20,033 nucleotides of DNA, taken from a virus. The DNA is taken from IMG/VR virus record IMGVR_UViG_3300042401_000222, positions 1 through 20,033 of that record; one strand, given 5' to 3'. The notes beneath the pieces were generated by a model. The model saw nothing but the letters and a program-made list of their open reading frames with translations. It was not told the origin of the DNA and searched no databases. A program made the translations under genes and the position numbers. Below, one piece after another: positions 7,526-13,784 of the stretch; the stretch's first letter is position 1, and each line of letters begins with the position of its first letter.

Positions 7526-7557
7526 TTTGGTAGTTTGTAAAAGATACCTTAACTTTG
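7526..7557 (+). promoter_or_regulatory. complete Bacteroidota promoter driving the homing endonuclease
   Basis: A TTTG at 7526-7529 and TAACTTTG at 7550-7557 are separated by 20 nt, matching the Bacteroidota TTTG...TAnnTTTG promoter. The endonuclease ATG is 17 nt downstream. This is the only place where I find both boxes at proper spacing. Confidence 0.75.
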
Positions 7558-7574
7558 TAATAAAATTTTATATT

Positions 7575-8264
7575 ATGAAAACAGGTATCATTTACACACT
7601 CTCACATCCTATAACAAAAAAAGTTGTTTACGTAGGTAAAACAATCAATACCTTAGAAACTAGATTATATGGTCATATTGGAGATAGTAAAAGGCACAAT
7701 AGAAAGATCTGTAAATGGATAAGTAAATTAACTTCTGAAGGATTAATACCATTGATTGAAGAGTTGGACTCTTCTTCTGAAGAAGATTTAGCTAGATTAG
7801 AAATATTCTATATTGAACTATTCAAAGCTTGGGGATTTGATTTAAAAAATCATACTGATGGTGGAGAAGGATTAATAGGTTTCAATCATTCAGAAAAATC
7901 AAAATTATTAATGTCAAAAGAAAGAAGAAGAGAAAAAAATGCTTTTTATAACAAGACTCATTCTCAAGAAGCAAAAGACAAAATATCAAAGGCAAACAAA
8001 AATAGAAAAATGTCTGAAGAGTTTTGTAATAAGAGAAGTCAATACATGAAAGCTAATCCTATACCAAAAGAAACTTATCAAAAAATAGCAGAGGCTAACA
8101 AAATAAAAGTTGCCCAATATGATCTTGATATGAACCTTGTAAAGATACATGATTCAGCTGCTGATGCATGTAGAGATTCACCTGACTTATCAACTGGACA
8201 CATATCTAGTTGTTGTAAAGGTAAGAGAAAAACACACAAAGGGTTTGTGTGGAAGTATTATTAA
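7575..8264 (+). CDS. GIY-YIG homing endonuclease with NUMOD DNA-binding repeats
   Basis: A site-specific nuclease gene of 229 aa. The GIY-YIG domain (residues 3-95) shows GIIY (4-7), YVG (19-21), the catalytic Arg in ETRLYGH (R30), a candidate catalytic Glu in LARLEIFYIE (E76), and the NHTDGGEG segment (92-99). NUMOD3-like repeats follow (GFNHSEKSKLLMSKERR, NKTHSQEAKDKISKANK, about 102-150), then a NUMOD1/ENR-like module (VAQYDLDMNLVKIHDSAADACR ... KTHKGFVWKYY, 179-229). ATG 7575 is chosen over an upstream TTG at 7527 because the promoter lies between them and GIY-YIG proteins start right before the GIY motif. It sits just after the helicase stop with its own promoter. The likely target is the helicase gene near its 3' end in phages lacking the insertion. 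Confidence 0.93.
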   Translation: MKTGIIYTLSHPITKKVVYVGKTINTLETRLYGHIGDSKRHNRKICKWISKLTSEGLIPLIEELDSSSEEDLARLEIFYIELFKAWGFDLKNHTDGGEGLIGFNHSEKSKLLMSKERRREKNAFYNKTHSQEAKDKISKANKNRKMSEEFCNKRSQYMKANPIPKETYQKIAEANKIKVAQYDLDMNLVKIHDSAADACRDSPDLSTGHISSCCKGKRKTHKGFVWKYY

Positions 8265-8283
8265 TGTTTAAGACAAATAAGAA

Positions 8284-8454
8284 ATGGATATTACAGAAAA
8301 ACAAAGAAGTTATATTACTTTCATTGAAGATGAAACAGGTATAATTTTTAATGGAACAACAAAAAAGGAAGCTACAAAATACATATCTGAAAACAAAGAT
8401 AAAGTACCTGCATCTGGATCAATAAATATGTGGGCATTAGTTAATGGATATTAA
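8284..8454 (+). CDS. 56-aa protein carried with the homing endonuclease
   Basis: The ATG at 8284 opens 56 codons: MDITEKQRSYITFIEDETG, then FNGTTKKEATKYISEN, ending SINMWALVNGY. The pattern 'TEKQ..FI..IE..TG..F.GTTK.EA..YI' resembles short phage proteins related to the DUF3072-type fold, a guess from memory. It lies between the nuclease gene and the leftover helicase end, so it is probably part of the mobile insertion. The function is unknown. Confidence 0.65.
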   Translation: MDITEKQRSYITFIEDETGIIFNGTTKKEATKYISENKDKVPASGSINMWALVNGY

Positions 8455-8470
8455 TTTAAAAATAAATAAC

Positions 8471-8563
8471 ATTGGTATGTTCAAAGAACTCCCTAGAAAG
8501 AAAGATATAACAGATTCTGATTATACAGCAATTACTAACAAATCATATTTCCTAAGAGAATGA
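8471..8563 (+). pseudogene. orphan second copy of the helicase 3' end
   Basis: Reads IGMFKELPRKKDITDSDY, then TAITNKSYFLRE and TGA. It aligns without gaps to the last 29 residues of the helicase (IGMFKELNRKKDMTDADY...NKTWFLR), with 20 of 29 identical and many synonymous codon differences. It has no start of its own, and homology stops abruptly upstream at 8471. Its TGA (8561-8563) overlaps the SF2 helicase ATG at 8560 as ATGA, the coupling used elsewhere in this genome. It is therefore best read as the original 3' end of the helicase gene, cut off by the insertion. Confidence 0.85.
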
Positions 8564-9636
8564 CATTAAGAGATAAAAGGCAAGAAGAATTTGCTGATGA
8601 ATGGTTAATACATAAACATGGCATATTAAATTTATGCCCTAGATTTGGTAAAATTAGAACTAGTATCAATATACTTGTAAATCTTAATCCAAAAACTGTG
8701 TTAATTGCTTATCCAGACAACAAGATAAAAGACTCTTGGCAAGATGAGTTTGAAGATAGATTAATGACTCATCATATGGAAATAACATACAGCACACATC
8801 TATCATTAAAAAAGTTAGTAGACAATGAGTATGATATTATTATTATAGATGAGATACATCTTTTGTCTGAAGCTCAGATAGAAGCATGTAAGGATTTATT
8901 TAGTAACAATGCTTGTATACTAGGTCTCACTGGTACATTAGCCAGTGAGACAGAAAGAACCTTAGAAGAAGAACTTGATTTACATGTTATAGCTACATAT
9001 CCAATTGAAAAAGCAATTGAAGAGGGAGTGATAGTAGATTATGAAATACATGTAATAAGAGTTCCTCTGGATAACACTGTGTACAATGATTACAAGGGTA
9101 AGCTTAAGACTGAGAAGAAACATTATGATGGCATATCCTGGGTGATTAACAAACTACAGAATAGTGGCACAGACACAATGTTTTTACGTCTAGCAAGAAT
9201 GAGACTTATTCAATCATCTTTAGCTAAAACTAATGCTACGAAAAAGCTATTAGCTAAACATAAAGATGAAAGAGTGTTAGTATTCTGTGGCACCACTGCT
9301 GTTGCAGATAATCTAGGTATTCCTTCCTATCATAATAAGTCTAAAGAGAAAGAAATCTTTGAAGACTTTGCTGAAGGTAAAGGGAATCATCTAGCTGTAG
9401 TTAAAATTGGTAACACAGGTGTTACATATAAACCTCTTGACAAGGTGATAATAAACTATTTTGATAGTAATGCAGAGAACTTAGCACAGAAGATAAATAG
9501 ATGTATGGCTATGGAGTATAACACACCAGATAAAAAAGCTCACATATATATTGTCAGTACTAATGAACCTGTAGAGCTAAAATGGTTGTCAAAAGCATTA
9601 GAATTCTTTGATGAAAACAAAATAAAATACTTGTAA
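8560..9636 (+). CDS. SF2 DEAD/DEIH-type DNA helicase
   Basis: A 358-aa helicase of the UvsW/Rad3-like SF2 kind, expected to remodel forks or recombination intermediates. Motif I is PRFGKIRTS (K31), a non-standard Walker A lacking the Thr/Ser right after Lys. Motif Ia region is VLIAYP; motif II is DEIH (97-100); motif III is TGT (124-126); motif V is GNTGVTY (284-290); motif VI is QKINR (Q310, R314). Length matches short phage SF2 helicases with two RecA domains and no large insert. The start overlaps the orphan helicase 3' end (ATGA), so its original translational coupling partner is now separated from the intact helicase by about 1 kb. Confidence 0.9.
   Translation: MTLRDKRQEEFADEWLIHKHGILNLCPRFGKIRTSINILVNLNPKTVLIAYPDNKIKDSWQDEFEDRLMTHHMEITYSTHLSLKKLVDNEYDIIIIDEIHLLSEAQIEACKDLFSNNACILGLTGTLASETERTLEEELDLHVIATYPIEKAIEEGVIVDYEIHVIRVPLDNTVYNDYKGKLKTEKKHYDGISWVINKLQNSGTDTMFLRLARMRLIQSSLAKTNATKKLLAKHKDERVLVFCGTTAVADNLGIPSYHNKSKEKEIFEDFAEGKGNHLAVVKIGNTGVTYKPLDKVIINYFDSNAENLAQKINRCMAMEYNTPDKKAHIYIVSTNEPVELKWLSKALEFFDENKIKYL
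8924..8951 (+). other. perfect 10-bp inverted repeat inside SF2 helicase gene
   Basis: GTCTCACTGG (8924-8933) and CCAGTGAGAC (8942-8951) are perfect reverse complements with an 8-nt loop. It covers the codons of helicase motif III. Coding constraint alone does not require it. Confidence 0.5.
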
Positions 9637-9788
9637 TGGAAACAATAGAAAGAATTTTTCTTGAAAGAGCATTAAAAATGAAAAAATTATATGAATCAAC
9701 TCCTTGGTGGAGATTTAAAATACGAAGATATTTTAAAAAAGAATGGCATTTATGCAGAGAATTAATGGTTAAATATGGTTCTAATTAA
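9636..9788 (+). CDS. unknown basic protein, 50 aa
   Basis: Starts in a TAATG overlap with the SF2 helicase stop and encodes METIERIFLERALKMKKLYE, then a Trp- and Arg-rich stretch (STPWWRFKIRRYFKKEWHL), ending KYGSN. It is strongly basic, with helical N-terminal and aromatic-basic central parts, compatible with nucleic-acid or membrane-surface binding. No family is recognised. Tight coupling and regular codon use support a real gene. Confidence 0.6.
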   Translation: METIERIFLERALKMKKLYESTPWWRFKIRRYFKKEWHLCRELMVKYGSN

Positions 9789-9800
9789 AATAATTATTCG

Positions 9801-9808
9801 TATCTTTA
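9801..9808 (+). promoter_or_regulatory. probable -7 box before the Sak4-like gene
   Basis: TATCTTTA has one mismatch to TAnnTTTG. It lies in a 56-nt intergenic gap, 36 nt before the ATG at 9845. No clear TTTG -33 box is seen. Confidence 0.35.
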
Positions 9809-9821
9809 TAAACTTAAAATA

Positions 9822-9841
9822 AATAACTAAATAAATTAAAA
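9822..9841 (+). repeat. A/T-rich translation leader, copy 1
   Basis: Twenty bases here, beginning AATAACTAAATAA, are identical to 10801-10820. A 14-base part recurs at 10517-10530. Each copy ends 0-3 nt before, or runs into, a start codon, suggesting a conserved initiation leader in place of a Shine-Dalgarno site. Confidence 0.7.
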
Positions 9842-9844
9842 CAC

Positions 9845-10519
9845 ATGAGTTCAAAGCTAGTAGGGATTGTTGGTGCCACAGGTACAGGGAAGTCAACCAG
9901 TATCAAGCACCTAAATCCAGAGGAAACGTACATTATTAATGTTGCAAAGAAAGAGCTTCCATTCAAAGGAAGTGAGAAACTTTACAATGCAGAAAACAAG
10001 AATTACAAAGAAGTAGATGATGCTAATGAGATATCTCGATTGCTAAAAACATTATCTGAAAAAGCTCCACACATTAAGAACATCATCCTAGAAGACTCAA
10101 ATTATGTAATGGGTTTTACAATGCTTGATAAAGCAATGGAAAAAGGATATGAAAAGTTTAGCGTAATGGCTAGAGACACTGTTACAATGATTAAAACTGC
10201 TAGACAGTTAAGAGATGACATGACTGTGTTCTATTTCTCTCATCCAGATACTATTGAAGATGGTGGAGATATTATAGGATACAAGATGAAGACATCTGGA
10301 AAACTTATTGATAACCAAATCAATCTTGAAGGATTATTTACAGTGGTGTTATACACTAATGTAGAAGAGAGTAAAGATGGAAATATACAATATGGTTTTT
10401 TAACAAATCGTTTTAAAAAGATACCAGCTAAAAGTCCTGATGGAATGTTCAGTGAACTAAAAATACCAAATGACTTACAACTAGTAGTGAATACATTAAA
10501 TGAATATTATAACGCTTAA
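9845..10519 (+). CDS. Sak4-like RecA-fold ATPase (AAA_24 type)
   Basis: A 224-aa single-domain P-loop ATPase. Walker A is GATGTGKS (residues 10-17). Walker B is NIILEDSNYV (E83-D84). A sensor-like YFSHPD follows at about 130-135. A short protein with an isolated RecA-like core encoded two genes before an SSB-like protein fits phage Sak4 recombinases, which promote single-strand annealing with help from SSB. It has its own leader and a possible promoter box, so it may begin a Sak4-91aa-SSB transcription unit. A general AAA ATPase with another role cannot be excluded. Confidence 0.8.
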   Translation: MSSKLVGIVGATGTGKSTSIKHLNPEETYIINVAKKELPFKGSEKLYNAENKNYKEVDDANEISRLLKTLSEKAPHIKNIILEDSNYVMGFTMLDKAMEKGYEKFSVMARDTVTMIKTARQLRDDMTVFYFSHPDTIEDGGDIIGYKMKTSGKLIDNQINLEGLFTVVLYTNVEESKDGNIQYGFLTNRFKKIPAKSPDGMFSELKIPNDLQLVVNTLNEYYNA

Positions 10520-10529
10520 ATAAATTAAA

Positions 10530-10805
10530 ATGGGAGAAGAAGAATTATCAGTAGCACCACTAAGAATGATAGAAGAATGTGTTGAAAAATCAGAATACAG
10601 ACCATCTAGAACAGAACTTCTTAGATATCATCAAATTAATATTAAATTCTTATCTATAGGATGTGTAGTTGAAGTGGGATGTAAATCCATTCCTTTTGCA
10701 ACAGTTAAAGAAGGAATGAAAGCATTAAATGATTATATTGCTAATCCATATGAAGTTACAAAGATATGGGAAGAAAGATTTAACAAAGAAGAAGAATTAC
10801 AATAA
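10530..10805 (+). CDS. unknown conserved-looking protein, 91 aa
   Basis: A 91-aa protein with a central signature SEYRPSRTELLRYHQI...FLSIGCVVEVGCKSIPF (residues 20-53) and a helical, acidic C-terminus (VTKIWEERFNKEEELQ). From memory, proteins with 'YRPSxxELLRY...VGCVVxVGCKxIPF' occur in Bacteroidota phages without assigned function. Two cysteines (C44, C50) flank VVEVG. It sits between the recombinase-like ATPase and the SSB-like gene, so a role in recombination or DNA binding is plausible by context only. Confidence 0.75.
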   Translation: MGEEELSVAPLRMIEECVEKSEYRPSRTELLRYHQINIKFLSIGCVVEVGCKSIPFATVKEGMKALNDYIANPYEVTKIWEERFNKEEELQ

Positions 10806-10820
10806 CTAAATAAATTAAAA
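10801..10820 (+). repeat. A/T-rich translation leader, copy 2
   Basis: Identical over 20 bases to 9822-9841, placed 2 nt before the SSB-like ATG and overlapping the previous stop codon. Confidence 0.7.
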
Positions 10821-10822
10821 TT

Positions 10823-11698
10823 ATGAACATCGGAGGAAAAAAGAAAGAAAACACAGGAAGTGGAGATCTTGGAAAGAAAGTAGGCCTCTTCGAGGCTAAC
10901 GTGATTGCAATTAATCCAACAATTGAAGAGTTTAAAGACAAGCTTGGTATAGAGCTTAAAGAAGATAGCAAAGCTGCTGAATACTTAGGAGAAACTAAAG
11001 ATGGTAACACTTATGTTCGTATTGATGTATGGTTAAAAGATGTTAAAGATGCAACATTGCAACCAATGAAAGTGAGCTTCTTCTTAGAAGATAAAGAACG
11101 TGAGAATAAAGATGGTACTAAGAATCAATATATCAATTCTATTGGTATGTGTTCTTGGGCAGGTGATGAAAATGATCTAGCTGAATGGTTTACCAAAGGA
11201 AGAGATTATAGAATTGCATATACAGGAGAAGAAGATCTTTATAACTTCATGCGTACATGGTTAGCTGATCTTGATTATCGTGATGCAGACACTGTTCTAC
11301 AATTAGAATGGAAGAAGTTGATGAGAGGTAATGTAAAAGATCTTAAGGACCAAATTGATGGTGAGTGGGCTAAATCTGTTGCAGCTCTTGCTACTGTTAT
11401 TGTTAAAGAACGTGATGGTGAGTCTAAAGAGTATCAAGGAATCTATAACAAAGCTTTCTTAGGAGGTTATGCTCTTAAACAATTCAGACTTGTTGATTAT
11501 GGAAGCAAGAAAGTGCAGAGTGATCTTAAGAATAAGAAACCTCGTGACTTAAAAGCACATGAGAAGTTTGTAATGAATGTTATTGGAGAATATGGTTGTA
11601 AAGACTATTACATTCTCAAAGACTTACAAGATTATAATGCAGAGGATAACTTAGTTGCGTCTGATGCATATATAAGTGAAGATGGTGATGATTATTAA
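10823..11698 (+). CDS. single-stranded DNA-binding protein-like
   Basis: A 291-aa protein with a Gly/Lys-rich N-terminus (IGGKKKENTGSGDLGKK), a central beta-rich part with aromatic residues suited to stacking on DNA (YVRIDVWLKD, PMKVSFFLEDKE, YINSIGMCSW), and a C-terminus ending in acidic residues and an aromatic (YISEDGDDY), the hallmark of SSB tails that recruit partners. It is longer than bacterial SSB but within the range of phage SSBs. Position after the Sak4-like gene and before a strong terminator fits a highly expressed end-of-operon SSB. Assignment rests on architecture and context, not on a clear OB-fold motif. Confidence 0.7.
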   Translation: MNIGGKKKENTGSGDLGKKVGLFEANVIAINPTIEEFKDKLGIELKEDSKAAEYLGETKDGNTYVRIDVWLKDVKDATLQPMKVSFFLEDKERENKDGTKNQYINSIGMCSWAGDENDLAEWFTKGRDYRIAYTGEEDLYNFMRTWLADLDYRDADTVLQLEWKKLMRGNVKDLKDQIDGEWAKSVAALATVIVKERDGESKEYQGIYNKAFLGGYALKQFRLVDYGSKKVQSDLKNKKPRDLKAHEKFVMNVIGEYGCKDYYILKDLQDYNAEDNLVASDAYISEDGDDY

Positions 11699-11714
11699 TT
11701 CGTTTGTTGTTAAT

Positions 11715-11749
11715 AAAAGCCCTCTTCATTAATTTGGAGAGGGTTTTTT
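11715..11749 (+). terminator. intrinsic terminator after the SSB-like gene
   Basis: CCCTCTTC (11720-11727) pairs with GGAGAGGG (11736-11743), 8 bp with one G-U and an 8-nt loop, followed by six T (11744-11749) and preceded by four A (11715-11718) that extend the stem. It lies 16 nt after the stop codon. Confidence 0.85.
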
Positions 11750-11769
11750 ATTAGTAATAGTTTGCGAAA

Positions 11770-11788
11770 AGTACCAATTATTGGTACT
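11770..11788 (+). promoter_or_regulatory. 19-bp dyad, possible operator before the primase
   Basis: AGTACCAAT-T-ATTGGTACT is a perfect 9-bp inverted repeat around a single base, between the SSB terminator and the primase start (27 nt before the ATG). The 1-nt spacer suits a dimeric protein site on DNA better than an RNA hairpin. No regulator is identified. Confidence 0.5.
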
Positions 11789-11814
11789 AATAGCAATAAT
11801 TTACATTTAGAGCT

Positions 11815-12819
11815 ATGATAAAAGGAACAAAGAGAATAGATTTAACATTTGAAAATGTATTGAACAAAATATCTCCATATGATATATACAAAATGTACAT
11901 GCCTCATCAAAACTGGAAAATAAATGTTATTACTTACTCCCCATTTAGACAAGAAGATAACCCTTCTTTCATTATTGGATATAAAGAAGATGAGTTAATA
12001 TTTATTGATTTTGGAGATACAAGTTTTAAGGGAAACTGCTTTAAGTTTGTAATGATGATATTTAATCTTGCTAACATGAATGATGTTCTTATGATGATTG
12101 ATAGAGATTTTGATCTTGGTATTATTAATTCTTCCTCTACAAAGAACTATGAGAGAATTGTTTCTGAATATAAGCAACCACCCCCAGTGAGCAAACGTGA
12201 ATTCTTTATTCAAGTGAAGACAAGAAACTTCACACACGAAGAACTGTCATATTGGAATGAATACTATCAGGACATAGATGACCTTAGAGCTAATAATGTA
12301 TATTCAATAGACACTGTATATCTAAATAAAAAGAAGTTCCCTCTAAAGGACAATGAGCTTAGATTTGGATATCTATATGAAGGCTATTGGAAGATTTATC
12401 GTCCGTTTGCTAGTAAAAAAGAGAAATGGATGCCTAACAATGTCCCTATTACAATGATGGATGGATTAGCTGATATCAAAGATTGTGATGTTGCATTCAT
12501 CAATAAGAGTAAGAAGGATTATATGGTGATGAAGAAGGTTGTACCATGTTGTTGTGCTGTACAGAATGAAGGCTTAGGATGTTTCTCTGAAGAGAATGTA
12601 GAATACATCAAAGACAATTCTGACACACAAATCTTATCCTTCGATAGTGATGAAGCTGGTGTAAAGAATTCTCAACTCATAACAGAAAAGTTTGGGTTTG
12701 AGTATTGCAATGTACCAAAGATTTATCTAGAAGAAGGAATAAAAGATTGGGCAGACCTTGCCAGAACACATGGATTAAAGACAATTGAAAGATATTTAAC
12801 ACAAAGAGAAATTATATGA
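11815..12819 (+). CDS. DnaG-like primase with TOPRIM domain
   Basis: A 334-aa primase-like protein that would make RNA primers next to the DnaB-like helicase. Residues 41-80 mimic the CHC2 zinc domain in layout (YSPFRQEDNPSFII ... IFIDFGDTSFKGNCFKFV), but three of the four zinc ligands are missing. The TOPRIM domain (about 222-312) has ILSFDSDEAG with D277-x-D279 and a later KDWADL (310-315). The usual first TOPRIM Glu is replaced by INKSKKD (229-235), a variant I recall in other phage primases. It starts a new unit behind a terminator and dyad, and its stop overlaps the next start. Confidence 0.85.
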   Translation: MIKGTKRIDLTFENVLNKISPYDIYKMYMPHQNWKINVITYSPFRQEDNPSFIIGYKEDELIFIDFGDTSFKGNCFKFVMMIFNLANMNDVLMMIDRDFDLGIINSSSTKNYERIVSEYKQPPPVSKREFFIQVKTRNFTHEELSYWNEYYQDIDDLRANNVYSIDTVYLNKKKFPLKDNELRFGYLYEGYWKIYRPFASKKEKWMPNNVPITMMDGLADIKDCDVAFINKSKKDYMVMKKVVPCCCAVQNEGLGCFSEENVEYIKDNSDTQILSFDSDEAGVKNSQLITEKFGFEYCNVPKIYLEEGIKDWADLARTHGLKTIERYLTQREII

Positions 12820-13214
12820 GTAAATTAACATCAGATGAACTAAATGATATAGTAATAGAGAGCTTATCCCTCTCTGTTGCATTATTAGAAAGATTCGAAA
12901 CAATGAATGAGAATAATTTGTTTACACATAGAGCTAAACAGTCTCTTAAACAAACTATTCCACACATTGAGGGATATGTAGGTAAACTTATTGAAGTGAG
13001 AGATGAGGAAGATGCAGAACATTTCAAAAGAGGAGCTACAGTGATAATGGAACTATCAAATAGAATAGATAGTGCACTTAAGGTGAATAACATATTAGAT
13101 ATATCATCCAGAAAGAGGTATTTAGAAGCTCTGATTGATGCTACAGTGTTATTCCCTCCACAGAAGAAAGAGCTTTATGAAGCAATTAGAGATTCAGGAA
13201 TTTTAGAATATTAA
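12816..13214 (+). CDS. unknown helical phage protein, 132 aa
   Basis: A 132-aa, almost entirely helical protein without Cys, Trp, membrane segment or recognised motif. It begins in an ATGA overlap with the primase, so it is probably co-translated with it and may be a replication accessory factor by context. The C-terminus (LFPPQKKELYEAIRDSGILEY) reads like a capped helix. The function is unknown. Confidence 0.7.
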   Translation: MSKLTSDELNDIVIESLSLSVALLERFETMNENNLFTHRAKQSLKQTIPHIEGYVGKLIEVRDEEDAEHFKRGATVIMELSNRIDSALKVNNILDISSRKRYLEALIDATVLFPPQKKELYEAIRDSGILEY

Positions 13215-13216
13215 TT

Positions 13217-13720
13217 ATGACGCTAAAAGAAAAATTTAAAGATGTATTGTTAGCTTATGAAAAAAAAGAAATAAACATTTCAAGAGCTGAAAATAGTTGC
13301 AATGAAACAGCAGAAGATTTTGCTATTGGATTTGCGGAATGGATAAATATTAATGCTTATAAATATCCTACAAAAACAACCACCAAAGAACTATTAGAAA
13401 TGTTTAAAAAAAAAATCCCGCAATTGCTTGAAACGGCTGTTAGCGGGACAGTTACGGAAACTATAACATTCCAAGATGCTTTAAAATCATTAGGAATAGA
13501 AGACTATGCTAAAAGAATATTTAACAGTAATTCTCACGGAGAATTATTTCATATACAACAATATTTCACTTTGGCAGAAGTGTTAAAAGGCAATACAGAA
13601 TGGTTTAGAGAATGGTTTGAAAATGTTGTTAAATGGGCGGAAGAAAATTGGAAAAGACCAGAATCAATATTCCAACACATTAGTCGAATTTTAGCAGAGA
13701 GTTCTTCAACTGCCCACTAA
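13217..13720 (+). CDS. chimeric protein: phage N-terminus fused to foreign C-terminus, 167 aa
   Basis: Residues 1-65 (ending ELLEMFKKK) match the style and motif order of the small gene at 13829 (AExFAIxFAxW ... KELxEMFKK). That gene ends two or three residues after this motif, while this frame runs on for about 100 residues (IPQLLETAVSG ... GELFHIQQYF ... REWFENVVKWAEENWKRPESIFQH). From about 13413 the DNA changes: codons CCG, ACG, AGC-GGG and GCG appear, which neighbours avoid. The added part has no internal in-frame ATG. It ends at a TAA inside an attC-like arm. The best reading is an in-frame fusion created by insertion of foreign, possibly cassette-borne, DNA. The function of both halves is unknown. 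Confidence 0.75.
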   Translation: MTLKEKFKDVLLAYEKKEINISRAENSCNETAEDFAIGFAEWININAYKYPTKTTTKELLEMFKKKIPQLLETAVSGTVTETITFQDALKSLGIEDYAKRIFNSNSHGELFHIQQYFTLAEVLKGNTEWFREWFENVVKWAEENWKRPESIFQHISRILAESSSTAH

Positions 13721-13784
13721 CGTTAAAAATAACCGCAGTTTGCCTATACGGTTAGTTGCTTTGGCAAATTGAGGTTATTGCTTG
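13440..13784 (+). mobile_element. candidate integron gene cassette in phage gene
   Basis: Bounded by G|TTAGCGGG (13439-13447) and, at the right, G|TTATAT (13784-13790), with an attC-like structure at the end. Closing these ends into a circle would join the right arm to TTAGCGGG, and then CCCACTAAC (13713-13721) pairs with GTTAGCGGG at 8 of 9 positions, as R''/R' of an attC should. The weakness is that open coding continues about 27 nt left of the left edge in the same foreign composition. Confidence 0.45.

Larger units (their letters stand above)
7420..8470 (+). mobile_element. homing-endonuclease insertion with replacement helicase 3' end
   Basis: Inferred element. Its left part is the current helicase 3' end (7420-7509). 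It then holds a complete Bacteroidota promoter, a GIY-YIG nuclease gene and a 56-aa gene. It stops where homology to the helicase end restarts (8471). The boundaries are drawn at the ATTGG that begins both diverged copies; the true edges cannot be fixed without an uninserted relative. It behaves like elements that restore the 3' end of the gene they enter. Confidence 0.6.

Noticed and set aside
7527-7574. TTG start giving a 16-aa longer homing endonuclease
   Set aside because: The promoter boxes lie within this stretch, the extension is not GIY-YIG-like, and ATG 7575 sits directly before the GIY motif.
7510-8470. Group I intron or intein interrupting the helicase
   Set aside because: The upstream helicase is complete with its own stop, the downstream piece repeats rather than continues it, and almost all the insert is coding, leaving no room for an intron core. 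No intein splice residues are seen.
10883-10897. Short GC hairpin at the start of the SSB-like gene (GCCTC-TTC-GAGGC)
   Set aside because: Only 5-6 bp with a 3-nt loop and encoded by ordinary codons (GLFEA); too short to claim as a regulatory element.
11802-11809. TACATTTA as a -7 box for the primase
   Set aside because: One mismatch to TAnnTTTG, no TTTG at correct spacing, and only 5 nt from the ATG.
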